The notes beneath the pieces were generated by a model. That model was not told the origin of the DNA. It did not search any database and saw only the letters and a program-made list of their open reading frames with translations. From Pseudomonas fluorescens (GTDB lineage Bacteria; Pseudomonadota; Gammaproteobacteria; Pseudomonadales; Pseudomonadaceae): 64,000 bases of DNA. The stretch's first letter is position 1. Every line of letters starts with the position of its first letter. Made by a program: the position numbers and the translations under genes. Where the stretch lies: NCBI RefSeq assembly GCF_000968015.1, contig NZ_LACH01000017.1:372001-436000 (forward strand), read 5' to 3'. Positions 44,385 through 52,612 of this stretch are shown here, piece by piece.

Positions 44385-45281
44385 ATGAATGCGCTGACTC
44401 TGCCGGATATCGCCGCGCAGGCCTCACGCCAAGCCCTGCCACTCGACTGGGTGGGCATGTGCGGCATTGCTCTTCCTGTTTTGTTCGATGGCCAACGACT
44501 GAGTGCGAAAGCCGACGCCGGCGTTAGCCTCGATGATGGAGAGGCGCGCGGAATTCATATGTCGCGGCTGTACTTGGCGCTGGAAATGCTTGAGCAAGAA
44601 AACCTGACGCCCACCTTGTTGCGGCGAGTTTTGCAAAGTTTTCTCGAGACTCATGAAGGACTGTCCAACAGCGCGTACTTAAAAATCCACACCGATTTAC
44701 TGCTCAAAAGACCGGCGCTGGTCAGTCCATTGGCTGGCTGGAAAACCTATCCAGTGAGCATCGAAGCACATTTGAAAAATGCGATGTTCCACGTGGAACT
44801 AAAAATCGACGTGACTTATTCCTCGACCTGTCCGTGTTCGGCCGCCCTTTCCCGGCAGCTGATTCAGCAGCAATTCGTCGATGACTTCGCCAACAAACCG
44901 CTGCAACACGCCGATGTGTTGACGTGGCTCGGCTCGACAAAAGGCATCGTCGCAACGCCTCACAGCCAACGGAGCACTGCAAGATTGCGGCTTCGAGTGG
45001 ACGACTATCTGAATGACCTGCCGCTGATCGCGATCATCAACGACGCCGAAGCGGCCCTCGGCACAGCCGTGCAAACCGCTGTGAAACGCGCCGACGAACA
45101 AGCCTTCGCGTTGGCCAACGGGCAGAACCTGATGTTCTGCGAAGACGCCGCACGACGTTTGAACCTGGCCCTGAAACGCTCCCCCGGCATCAACGCCTTC
45201 CACATACGAGTCGTCCACGCCGAAAGCCTCCATGCCCACGATGCCGTCGCCGAAAGCCGCTGGAATTGGGAGGCCGCATGA
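44385..45281 (+). CDS. folE2: GTP cyclohydrolase FolE2
   Basis: A 298-residue type IB GTP cyclohydrolase, catalysing the first step of folate synthesis without a strict need for zinc; it replaces zinc-dependent FolE under zinc starvation. Typical segments are LDWVGMCGIALPVLF near residue 20, IHMSRLYLALEML near 60 and VDVTYSSTCPCSAALSRQL near 145, containing the conserved Cys of the metal site. The start may be 44385 or, four codons earlier, 44373; neither has a strong ribosome site. It heads a seven-gene operon under a Zur-like box. Confidence 0.95.
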   Translation: MNALTLPDIAAQASRQALPLDWVGMCGIALPVLFDGQRLSAKADAGVSLDDGEARGIHMSRLYLALEMLEQENLTPTLLRRVLQSFLETHEGLSNSAYLKIHTDLLLKRPALVSPLAGWKTYPVSIEAHLKNAMFHVELKIDVTYSSTCPCSAALSRQLIQQQFVDDFANKPLQHADVLTWLGSTKGIVATPHSQRSTARLRLRVDDYLNDLPLIAIINDAEAALGTAVQTAVKRADEQAFALANGQNLMFCEDAARRLNLALKRSPGINAFHIRVVHAESLHAHDAVAESRWNWEAA

Positions 45282-45946
45282 TCCATTGCCAAGCCTTGCG
45301 TTGGGGTGCACCCGGTCAGCCACTGACTCCATCCGTGGATTTTGAACTGGCCCAAGGAAGTCTGACCGCCGTAATCGGTGCCAATGGCTCGGGTAAAAGC
45401 AGCCTGCTGAAAGTCATCGCGGGTTTGCAAAGACCGCTGACCGGCAAAGTCATGTTGGATGTTCCACGCAAGGGAAGCCTCTCGTTCCTTCCACAGCAAC
45501 AACACCTGGATCGCCAATTCCCCATCAGCTTGCAAGAGTTAGTGGCCGCCGGTTTCTGGGGCAGCTCGCAGGCTCCCGAGATACGCAGACAACGCCTCAA
45601 AGCCGTTCTGGAAGACTGGTGTCTGACCGGACTGGAACAGCGCCCGTTGATGGCCTTGTCCGGCGGCGAACTACAGCGTGCCCTGCTCGCCCGTTTGAGC
45701 CTCGCGGACTCGCCACTGCTATTGCTCGACGAACCCCACGCCGCCCTCGACGAGCTCGGCCAGGCGCTGCTCTGGAAACACATTCACGCCTGGCATGCCG
45801 AAGGCCGAACCCAAGTGATCGTGTGCCATGACCTGGCCGCCGTTCGCCAACATATTCCTCAAACGTTGCTGATCAAAAGCACCGGCTGCGTCATCGGGTC
45901 GAGCATTGATCTGATCCATCAACAACCAGAAACGCGGGTGGCCTGA
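45278..45946 (+). CDS. Zinc/manganese-type ABC transporter ATPase (ZnuC-like)
   Basis: A 222-residue ABC ATPase with Walker A IGANGSGKSSLLKVI near residue 33, signature LSGGELQRALLARLS near 127 and Walker B LLLLDEPHAALDE near 147. It groups with ZnuC/MntB-type ATPases by context. The ATG overlaps the folE2 stop codon (ATGA), and its own stop overlaps the permease start (TGATG), so all are coupled. In P. aeruginosa the folE2 operon lacks these transporter genes as far as I recall, so this is a local extension of the zinc operon. Confidence 0.92.
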   Translation: MIHCQALRWGAPGQPLTPSVDFELAQGSLTAVIGANGSGKSSLLKVIAGLQRPLTGKVMLDVPRKGSLSFLPQQQHLDRQFPISLQELVAAGFWGSSQAPEIRRQRLKAVLEDWCLTGLEQRPLMALSGGELQRALLARLSLADSPLLLLDEPHAALDELGQALLWKHIHAWHAEGRTQVIVCHDLAAVRQHIPQTLLIKSTGCVIGSSIDLIHQQPETRVA

Positions 45947-46812
45947 TGCTCGCGGCCGCTCATCTTTGGCAACCGTTCCACGAGTTCGTGTTCATGCGCC
46001 GAGCACTTCTCGGCGGGTTGGTTCTGGCATGCAGCACCGCACCGTTGGGTGTGTTTTTGATCCTGCGACGCATGAGCCTGATCGGCGACGCAGTGGCTCA
46101 CGGCATTCTGCCGGGGGCCGCATTGGGCTTCTGGTTTGCCGGATTGAGTCTGCCAGCGCTGACCGTCGGCGGCCTTGGTGCCGGTCTCGGCATGGCCGGA
46201 CTCGCCGCCTGGATCACCCGTCGCACCGGCCTGCGGGAAGACGCCAGCCTCGCCGCGATCTACCCGATCTCCCTTGCCTGCGGTGTGCTGATCCTCGGTA
46301 TCGCCGGCAAACGTCTGGACCTGTTGCACCTGTTGTTTGGCTCGGCACTGGCGGTCGATGGTCCGACGTTAACGGGCATGCTCTGGGTCTCGGCATTCAG
46401 CCTGATCGCCATGGCGTTCATCTACAAACCGCTGTTGCTGGACACCCTCGACCCACTCTTTCTGCAAACCGTCAGCCGACTCGGCCCCCTGGCTCACGGC
46501 GTATTTCTAACCCTGGTGGTGCTGAATCTGGTGATCGGTTTTCAAGCCATCGGCGCGCTGATGGTGGTCGGTTTGATGATGTTGCCCGCCGCCGCGTCGC
46601 GCTTCTGGAGTCGTCGCTTGCCGACGTTAATGGCCATCGCCGCCCTGCTCGGTTGCCTCTCGGTGTGGCTCGGATTGTTGCTGTCGTTCTACTTCTCGCT
46701 GCCCAGTGGCCCGGCGATCGTGCTGGTGGCTGGCGGTTTGTATCTGCTGTCCGTGGTGTTCGGACCGGTGCACGGTTTGCTGCGCCGCCCGCCTTTGCTC
46801 ACATCCCAATGA
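45946..46812 (+). CDS. Zinc/manganese-type ABC transporter permease (ZnuB-like)
   Basis: A 288-residue permease of the ABC-3 family with about eight membrane segments. The opening FMRRALLGGLVLACSTAPLGVFLILRRMSLIGDAVAHGILPG is the hallmark of ZnuB/MntC-type permeases and includes the conserved DAVAHG loop; FQAIGALMVVGLMMLPAAASRF near 205 is also typical. It overlaps the ATPase gene by one base and precedes the binding protein by 11 bases. Uptake of zinc is inferred from the operon and Zur box; manganese cannot be excluded by sequence. Confidence 0.92.
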   Translation: MLAAAHLWQPFHEFVFMRRALLGGLVLACSTAPLGVFLILRRMSLIGDAVAHGILPGAALGFWFAGLSLPALTVGGLGAGLGMAGLAAWITRRTGLREDASLAAIYPISLACGVLILGIAGKRLDLLHLLFGSALAVDGPTLTGMLWVSAFSLIAMAFIYKPLLLDTLDPLFLQTVSRLGPLAHGVFLTLVVLNLVIGFQAIGALMVVGLMMLPAAASRFWSRRLPTLMAIAALLGCLSVWLGLLLSFYFSLPSGPAIVLVAGGLYLLSVVFGPVHGLLRRPPLLTSQ

Positions 46813-46823
46813 GGTGTTACCCG

Positions 46824-47699
46824 ATGCGCGTTTTACTCGTGCTGTTCAGTTTGCTGCTGTCGATGTCGCTGTCTGCTGCGGAAAAACTTCAGGTAGTCAC
46901 CAGTTTCAGCATCCTCGCCGACCTGACCCATCAAGTCGGAGGCGACCATATCCAGATCACCAACATGGTCGGTGCGGACGCCGATGCTCACACATATGAG
47001 CCGACGCCGGACGACGCCAAAGCGTTGCTCAACGCCAAACTCATCATCAAAAACGGCTTGGGTTTCGAGCCATGGCTGGACCGCCTGGTGACCAGCACCG
47101 AGACCAAAGCGCCGGTGATCAGCGCGAGCCACGGCATCATCCCGCGCTCCCTGGATGAGGACGGTGAGACGATTCCCGACCCGCACGCCTGGCACAATCT
47201 GGCGAACGCTGAGTTGTATATCAGCAACATCACCAAGGCGCTGATCGCCGCCGACCCGACGAATAAAGCCGACTACGAGCGCAACAGTCAGGCCTACCTG
47301 AAACAAATCTACGCGCTGCTTGCCGAAGCCAAGGTCAAACTCGGCTCGCTGCCACCGGGCAATCGCAAAATCGTGACGTCCCATGACGCCTTTGGTTACC
47401 TCGGTCAGGCTTACGGCATTGACTTCATGGCCCCTCAAGGCCTGTCCACTGAGCGCGAGCCGTCAGCCGCCGAAGTCGCTGCATTGATCACTCAGATTCG
47501 CCAGGCCAAGGTCAAGGCGGTGTTCATGGAAAACATCAAGGATGCACGCCTGCTCAAGCAGATTGCCGATGAAAGCGGCGCGCACATCGGTGGCACGTTG
47601 TACTCCGATGCGCTCGCGGCCAGCGGGCCGGCCAGCACCTTCGTCGGGTTGTTCGAGTACAACCTCAACACCTTGTACGAGGCGTTGAGCAAGCCATGA
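46824..47699 (+). CDS. Zinc/manganese-type periplasmic binding protein (ZnuA-like)
   Basis: A 291-residue cluster A-I metal-binding protein with a signal peptide ending near SLSAA (residue 19). Metal ligands are predicted from VGADADAHTYEPTPDDAK (His near 58), DPHAWHNLAN (His near 122), TSHDAFGYLGQAYG (His near 185) and the C-terminal YSDAL Asp. It lacks the long His/Asp-rich loop of classic ZnuA. I use the ATG at 46824 after GAGGTG; an ATG 15 bases earlier would only lengthen the signal peptide. The stop overlaps the gamma-carbonic anhydrase start (ATGA). Confidence 0.92.
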   Translation: MRVLLVLFSLLLSMSLSAAEKLQVVTSFSILADLTHQVGGDHIQITNMVGADADAHTYEPTPDDAKALLNAKLIIKNGLGFEPWLDRLVTSTETKAPVISASHGIIPRSLDEDGETIPDPHAWHNLANAELYISNITKALIAADPTNKADYERNSQAYLKQIYALLAEAKVKLGSLPPGNRKIVTSHDAFGYLGQAYGIDFMAPQGLSTEREPSAAEVAALITQIRQAKVKAVFMENIKDARLLKQIADESGAHIGGTLYSDALAASGPASTFVGLFEYNLNTLYEALSKP

Positions 47700-48256
47700 T
47701 CCGCAAGAATCCTTCCGGTGATTTGCCGGTGATAGCGGAATCTGCCTACGTGGATAAAACCGCCATCATCTGCGGCAAAGTGGTGATCGGCGAGAACGTC
47801 TTCGTCGGTCCCTACGCGGTGATTCGTGCCGACGAAGTGGATGCCTCAGGCGAGATGGAGTCGATCACCATCGGCGCCAACTCGAACATCCAGGATGGCG
47901 TGGTGATCCACTCCAAGTCCGGCGCGGCAGTGACCATCGGCGAGTTCAGTTCCATCGCCCACCGCTCGATCGTTCATGGTCCGTGCTCCGTTGGCGACCG
48001 GGTGTTTATCGGGTTCAACAGCGTGCTGTTCAACTGCGCAGTCGGTAACGGTTGCGTGGTGCGGCACAACTCGGTGGTCGATGGTCGCGACTTGCCCGAA
48101 GACTTCTATGTGCCCTCCACCACCCGCATCGGCCCGCAGACAGATCTGTCGCAGTTCCCACCGGTAAGCATCAGCGCCTCGGAGTTTTCCGAGGACGTGG
48201 CGCGCACCAACGTCGACCTTGTGCGTGGCTACAAAGCCCTGCAGAACGAGTTCTGA
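47696..48256 (+). CDS. Gamma-carbonic anhydrase-like hexapeptide protein
   Basis: A 186-residue left-handed beta-helix protein. Hexapeptide repeats run through most of it, and the three metal His of gamma-carbonic anhydrases are present in VVIHSK near residue 72 and SIAHRSIVHG near 88-93. It should hydrate CO2 or act as a metal-storage-like homologue; gamma enzymes can use iron or cobalt, which makes sense under zinc starvation. Translationally coupled to the binding-protein gene and two bases from the dihydroorotase gene. P. aeruginosa has the same pair in its Zur cluster. Confidence 0.92.
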   Translation: MIRKNPSGDLPVIAESAYVDKTAIICGKVVIGENVFVGPYAVIRADEVDASGEMESITIGANSNIQDGVVIHSKSGAAVTIGEFSSIAHRSIVHGPCSVGDRVFIGFNSVLFNCAVGNGCVVRHNSVVDGRDLPEDFYVPSTTRIGPQTDLSQFPPVSISASEFSEDVARTNVDLVRGYKALQNEF

Positions 48257-48258
48257 CC

Positions 48259-49596
48259 ATGAGCAGCGTGCTGATTCGCAATGCCCGGCTGGTGAATGAA
48301 GGCCGTGAGTTTGACGGTGATCTGTTGGTGAGCAACGGGCGAATCGTGAAGATCGCCAGCTGCATCCACAGTGAAAATGCCGACGTGGAAATCGATGCAC
48401 AAGGGCAATGGCTGCTGCCAGGAATGATTGACGACCAAGTGCACTTCCGCGATCCAGGCTCGCCAGACAAGGGCAGCTTCTACACCGAATCGCGGGCGGC
48501 GGTGGCCGGTGGCATCACCAGCTTCATGGACATGCCCAACACCAATCCGGCGACCCTGACCCTCAGCGCACTGGCCGACAAAAAGCGCCGAGCGGCGATC
48601 AACTCTGTCGCCAATTACGGCTTTCATTTCGGCGTGAGCAACGACAATCTCGACACTGTCGCCAGGCTCAACCCCTGTGAAGTCGCCGGCGTCAAAGTGT
48701 TCATGGGCGCTTCGACCGGCAACATGCTGGTCGATGACCCACAGATTCTCGAGCGGTTATTTGCCGAGGTGCCGACCCTTTTATTGGCCCACTGCGAACA
48801 CACGCCCAGCATCGACGCCAATGCCGCGAACCTGCGTGACTTGTTCGGCGAACACATTCCTGCTGCGGCCCACCCGCTGATCCGCAACGCCGAGGCCTGC
48901 TTTCGCTCCTCCTCAATGGCCGTGGACCTGGCCAGGCGTCACGGCACCCGACTGCACGTTCTGCACCTGACCACCGCCCGCGAACTGGCGTTGTTCGAAG
49001 ACAAGCCCCTCGCCCAGAAACGCATCACCGCCGAAGTCTGCCTGCACCACTTATTGTTCGATGACCGGGATTACCCGAGCCTCGGCAACCTGATCAAGTG
49101 CAACCCAGCGATCAAAACCCAGGCCGACCGCGATGCCTTGCGCGAAGCATTGCTGAGCCATCGGCTCGACGTGATCGGCAGCGATCACGCGCCCCACACC
49201 TGGGCCGAAAAACAGCGGCCGTACAGCCAGGCGCCTTCCGGCTTGCCGTTGGTGCAACACGCCCTGCCCGCGTTGCTGGAATTGGTCGCGGATAAAGTTT
49301 TGCCGATCATTACGCTCGTGGAAAAAACCAGTCACCGGGTCGCCGATTTGTTCGCCATTCCTGACCGCGGTTATCTGCGCGAAGGCTATTGGGCCGACCT
49401 CGTTCTGATCAAACCCGAACCCGGCGGCGTCGCCGTTTCCCAGCAGCCGATTCTGTCTCAATGCGGCTGGACACCTTTTGCCCGGCAGCGTTTCCGCCAC
49501 AGCGTCAGCACCACGATCGTGTCGGGGCAAATTGCCTGGCACGACAAACGTCTTAATGACAACTGCCAGGGTTTGCCACTACGGTTTATGCGCTAG
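48259..49596 (+). CDS. Dihydroorotase paralogue (PyrC-like) of the zinc-starvation operon
   Basis: A 445-residue amidohydrolase closing carbamoyl-aspartate to dihydroorotate in pyrimidine synthesis. Landmarks are GQWLLPGMIDDQVHFRDPGS near residue 53 (a QxH where many dihydroorotases have HxH), GVKVFMGASTG near 140, LAHCEHTP near 178, LHVLHLTTARE near 234 and the catalytic Asp in VIGSDHAPHTWAEKQ near 310. The Gln at the first metal position also occurs in some dihydroorotase subfamilies. As a Zur-linked second copy, as in P. aeruginosa, it probably backs up the housekeeping enzyme. The ribosome site is weak; coupling to the preceding gene is likely. Confidence 0.92.
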   Translation: MSSVLIRNARLVNEGREFDGDLLVSNGRIVKIASCIHSENADVEIDAQGQWLLPGMIDDQVHFRDPGSPDKGSFYTESRAAVAGGITSFMDMPNTNPATLTLSALADKKRRAAINSVANYGFHFGVSNDNLDTVARLNPCEVAGVKVFMGASTGNMLVDDPQILERLFAEVPTLLLAHCEHTPSIDANAANLRDLFGEHIPAAAHPLIRNAEACFRSSSMAVDLARRHGTRLHVLHLTTARELALFEDKPLAQKRITAEVCLHHLLFDDRDYPSLGNLIKCNPAIKTQADRDALREALLSHRLDVIGSDHAPHTWAEKQRPYSQAPSGLPLVQHALPALLELVADKVLPIITLVEKTSHRVADLFAIPDRGYLREGYWADLVLIKPEPGGVAVSQQPILSQCGWTPFARQRFRHSVSTTIVSGQIAWHDKRLNDNCQGLPLRFMR

Positions 49597-49613
49597 CACT
49601 CGAGAGCACCGAC

Positions 49614-50495
49614 ATGATTCACATCACCCTGAGCGATGGTTCATTGCGTGAATACGACCAGCCACTGTCGGTGTACGAGCTCGCCGCGAGTATCGGACCC
49701 GGGCTGGCAAAAGCGGCGGTGGCCGGCCGAGTGGACGGCATCCTGGTGGACTGTGAGTTCATGATCGAAGCCGATGCCAGGGTCAGCATCGTCACGCCCC
49801 AAGAGCCCGATGGGCTGGAGATCCTGCGACGCTCCTGCGCACTGATGCTGGCCATGGCTGTTAAACAACTTCATCCACAGGTGCAACTGCACGCAGGAAC
49901 GGCGCTAGGCGACGGGTTCTTTCATGAGTTTTCTGTCGAGCGATCCTTAACGCCCGCAGACCTGCCACTGATCGAAGCCCGCATGCAGGCTCTGGCGGCG
50001 ACCAATCACTCGATTCGCCGTCAAGGAAAGACGCCGCTGTACCGCCTGGGGGACGTCGAATCGACGACCGCTGGCCCACATGTCCCCGCGACCAGAGTGC
50101 TGCAAGCGTTCACCCTCGACCACATCAGCGGTACGTTGCCGCAACGGATTTACGGTACGTGCTGGTCCTGCCAACAAGAGCTGGAAAACTGGCGGACGCC
50201 GCCGCACGTCATGATCGTCAGCATGGACGAACGTCAGGCGGATTACGCGCAGTCGGTGACCGAGGCATTGCGTCGAAGCGGCGTGCGCGCCCGTGCGGAT
50301 CTGCGTCACGAGAAAGTCCGTCAAAAGATTCGCGAGCACAGTCAGCACGTGCCGTATCTGGTGGTGATCGGGGAGAAAGAAAAAGCAGGCGAGTTTGTCA
50401 GTGTGCGCAGCCGCACAGGTGAAGACTTCGGGAGGATGGGTGTTGAGACGGTGTGTGAGTGGTTGAATCAGGCCCGCTCCCACACAATCATGTAG
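49614..50495 (+). CDS. Threonyl-tRNA synthetase-like protein lacking the catalytic core
   Basis: A 293-residue protein made of ThrRS pieces: an N-terminal TGS domain (1-62), a shortened second additional domain (63-190) and a C-terminal anticodon-binding domain (194-293, HVMIVSMDERQADYAQS to FGRMGVETV). The whole class II catalytic core, about 290 residues in E. coli ThrRS, is missing; PQRIYGTCW, which precedes the core, runs almost directly into the anticodon domain. Editing residues are also mostly lost (Arg73 and Leu77 at the two His, Thr152 at the Cys; only His156 kept). The frame is intact and follows the dihydroorotase gene by 17 bp as the last gene of the zinc operon. It cannot charge tRNA; a tRNA- or mRNA-binding role is inference. 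Confidence 0.88.
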   Translation: MIHITLSDGSLREYDQPLSVYELAASIGPGLAKAAVAGRVDGILVDCEFMIEADARVSIVTPQEPDGLEILRRSCALMLAMAVKQLHPQVQLHAGTALGDGFFHEFSVERSLTPADLPLIEARMQALAATNHSIRRQGKTPLYRLGDVESTTAGPHVPATRVLQAFTLDHISGTLPQRIYGTCWSCQQELENWRTPPHVMIVSMDERQADYAQSVTEALRRSGVRARADLRHEKVRQKIREHSQHVPYLVVIGEKEKAGEFVSVRSRTGEDFGRMGVETVCEWLNQARSHTIM

Positions 50496-50500
50496 AGCGC

Positions 50501-50522
50501 GGGCCTGCTGGCGGGCTTTTAA
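50501..50522 (+). terminator. Possible terminator of the zinc operon
   Basis: GCCTG and CGGGC can pair around CTGG and are followed by TTTT, just after the last stop codon. The stem is short; an alternative longer pairing uses GGCCCGC at 50471 with GCGGGCC at 50499. Confidence 0.4.
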
Positions 50523-51040
50523 GCTCTTGGCTTGACGGTCCCGCAATCCTGCCCCAACCACACGGCGCGGCTATCGAGGCTGCCCTTCTGCTGAATGCCG
50601 GTGGCATTGAACGTGCCATTCACCTTAGTGGTGAACTCACGATCACTGAGGAAAGTGGCGACACCGGTGCCCTGCGCTTTCGGACAGCTGAAGCGGAATT
50701 TCCACTGATTCCCGGTACGGTCGGTGACTTCCTGCTTGCAGCCAGACTGTGGATCGGTCAGCGGAATGTCGTTGGTCTTCACTTGTTCCGGCGTCAAGCA
50801 GGCCCGAATTCCTTTGCCGCCCATGGTGATGCCCTGCTTTTCGAGCTGAGCGCGCTGTTGAGGGGTCATCTGGCTCTGTATTTGGCCAAGGATCAGCTGC
50901 AAATCCGGGAGATTCTGGTCATCGACCTTCATGTTGCTTGTGGTCATTTCCCACAAACCAGGCTGCAACATCTGCGCCTGAGCGGCCACAGGAAGTGACA
51001 AACCAACAGCTATGGCCAAACCCAGCAGACGAACGTTCAT
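50519..51040 (-). CDS. DUF3617-family periplasmic protein
   Basis: A 173-residue protein with a signal peptide (MNVRLLGLAIAVGLSLPVAAQAQ). The mature start MLQPGLWEMTTSNMKVD, with the PGLWE motif, and four Cys identify DUF3617. Function unknown; it is presumed periplasmic. AGGAG lies 7 bases before the ATG. The gene is convergent with the zinc operon and divergent from cardiolipin synthase. Confidence 0.87.
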   Translation of the reverse strand: MNVRLLGLAIAVGLSLPVAAQAQMLQPGLWEMTTSNMKVDDQNLPDLQLILGQIQSQMTPQQRAQLEKQGITMGGKGIRACLTPEQVKTNDIPLTDPQSGCKQEVTDRTGNQWKFRFSCPKAQGTGVATFLSDREFTTKVNGTFNATGIQQKGSLDSRAVWLGQDCGTVKPRA

Positions 51041-51172
51041 CGAGTAACTCCTGATCAGTTGTGGCCGTTAGACGTCAGCAAGTGGCTTCGGTTCATGGGC
51101 CAATTAAATAGCGACATTCTGCACAGAACATGGTCTGTTAAGCATTGAATCTTCAGGAGCAAGGCTGCCCCC

Positions 51173-52612
51173 ATGGATTACTTTGGACCGCATATTTTCG
51201 GCTACATGATTGCACTGCTTCACACGCTGGGCCTGATCGCTGCCATCCACGCCGTGCTCACCGTCCGGACCGCCCAGGGATCGATTGCCTGGGCCCTGTC
51301 GTTGCTGTTTATTCCCTACCTCACGCTCATCCCCTATCTAGTCTTCGGCCGCAGTACCTTCGATGGCTACATCAAGGCTCGGCGCCAGGCCAACGAAGAA
51401 ATGCGCAAGGCAATCTCCGAGCTCAACTGGCGCCCCTGGGTAGAAGAAGCGCTGACCGCTCGCGCCTCAAATGCTTACGCGTCCTTGAGGGCCATGCCGA
51501 AACTGGGGCGCATGCCGTGCCTGGCGAACAACGAAGTGCGATTGCTGATCGACGGCCAGGCCACCTTCAACGCCATTTTTGATGCCATCAGCAACGCGAA
51601 GGAAGCGGTGCTGATTCAGTTTTTCATCATCCACGACGATCGCCTCGGTCAACGCCTGCAAACCTTGCTGCTACAGAAAGCCGCCGAAGGCGTGGCGGTT
51701 TATTTGTTGTACGACCGCATCGGCAGCCATTCCCTGCCTCACAGTTACGTGCAGCCGCTGCGCGATGCCGGCGTCGAGGTCAAAGCCTTTGCGACCCGCA
51801 GCGGCTGGCTCAACCGCTTCCAGGTCAACTTTCGCAACCACCGCAAGATTGTGGTGGTCGATGGCGTATTGGGTTTCGTCGGTGGGCACAACGTCGGCGA
51901 CGAGTACATGGGCGAGAAACCACCTCTGGCGCCGTGGCGCGATACCCATGTGCAAGTACGCGGACCGGTGGTGGCCTGCATGCAGGAATCTTTCGCTGAA
52001 GACTGGTTTTGGGCCGCCCGGTCATTGCCACCGCTGATCCTGCCGGACGTTTACCCAGACGACGGCGTGCTCTGCCAATTGCTCGCCAGCGGTCCGGCGG
52101 ATTCCTACGAAACCTGTTCGTTATTCTTCGTCGAAGCCATCCATGCGGCAACCGAACGGGTGTGGATCACCAGCCCTTATTTCATCCCCGACGAAGCCGT
52201 ATTCGCGGCGTTAAGGCTGGCGGTTCTGCGAGGCGTAGATGTGCGGCTGCTGCTGCCCTCTCGACCTGACCACCGAATCGTCTACGCCGCCTCCAGCCTG
52301 TATGCCTTCGAAGCCGTGCGTGCCGGCGTGCGGGTGTTCCGCTACGAGCCTGGCTTCCTGCATCAGAAAGTGGTGTTGATCGACAGCGAAATCAGCGCCA
52401 TCGGCAGTGCCAATCTGGACAACCGCTCGTTCCGGCTGAATTTTGAAGTGATGTTGTTGACGGTCGACAGCGCGTTTGCCGCCGAAGTGGAACAGATGCT
52501 CAACGATGACTTCGCCCAGGCTCACGAGATCGCCAAAGAAGAAAGCCGGGAGACCCACCGCCTGCAACAGGTCGGCATGCGGGTCGCCCGGCTTATTTCA
52601 CCGATACTTTAA
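51173..52612 (+). CDS. clsA: Cardiolipin synthase ClsA
   Basis: A 479-residue phospholipase D-superfamily enzyme that joins two phosphatidylglycerols into cardiolipin at the inner membrane. Two N-terminal membrane segments (residues 5-65) are followed by two HKD motifs, [13 protein letters not shown] near 222 and [11 protein letters not shown] near 397, and by [17 protein letters not shown] after the second. Length and layout match ClsA. CAGGAG lies at a good distance before the ATG. Its stop codon overlaps that of the convergent cyclopropane synthase gene, a second phospholipid-modifying enzyme. Confidence 0.95.
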   Translation: MDYFGPHIFGYMIALLHTLGLIAAIHAVLTVRTAQGSIAWALSLLFIPYLTLIPYLVFGRSTFDGYIKARRQANEEMRKAISELNWRPWVEEALTARASNAYASLRAMPKLGRMPCLANNEVRLLIDGQATFNAIFDAISNAKEAVLIQFFIIHDDRLGQRLQTLLLQKAAEGVAVYLLYDRIGSHSLPHSYVQPLRDAGVEVKAFATRSGWLNRFQVNFRNHRKIVVVDGVLGFVGGHNVGDEYMGEKPPLAPWRDTHVQVRGPVVACMQESFAEDWFWAARSLPPLILPDVYPDDGVLCQLLASGPADSYETCSLFFVEAIHAATERVWITSPYFIPDEAVFAALRLAVLRGVDVRLLLPSRPDHRIVYAASSLYAFEAVRAGVRVFRYEPGFLHQKVVLIDSEISAIGSANLDNRSFRLNFEVMLLTVDSAFAAEVEQMLNDDFAQAHEIAKEESRETHRLQQVGMRVARLISPIL

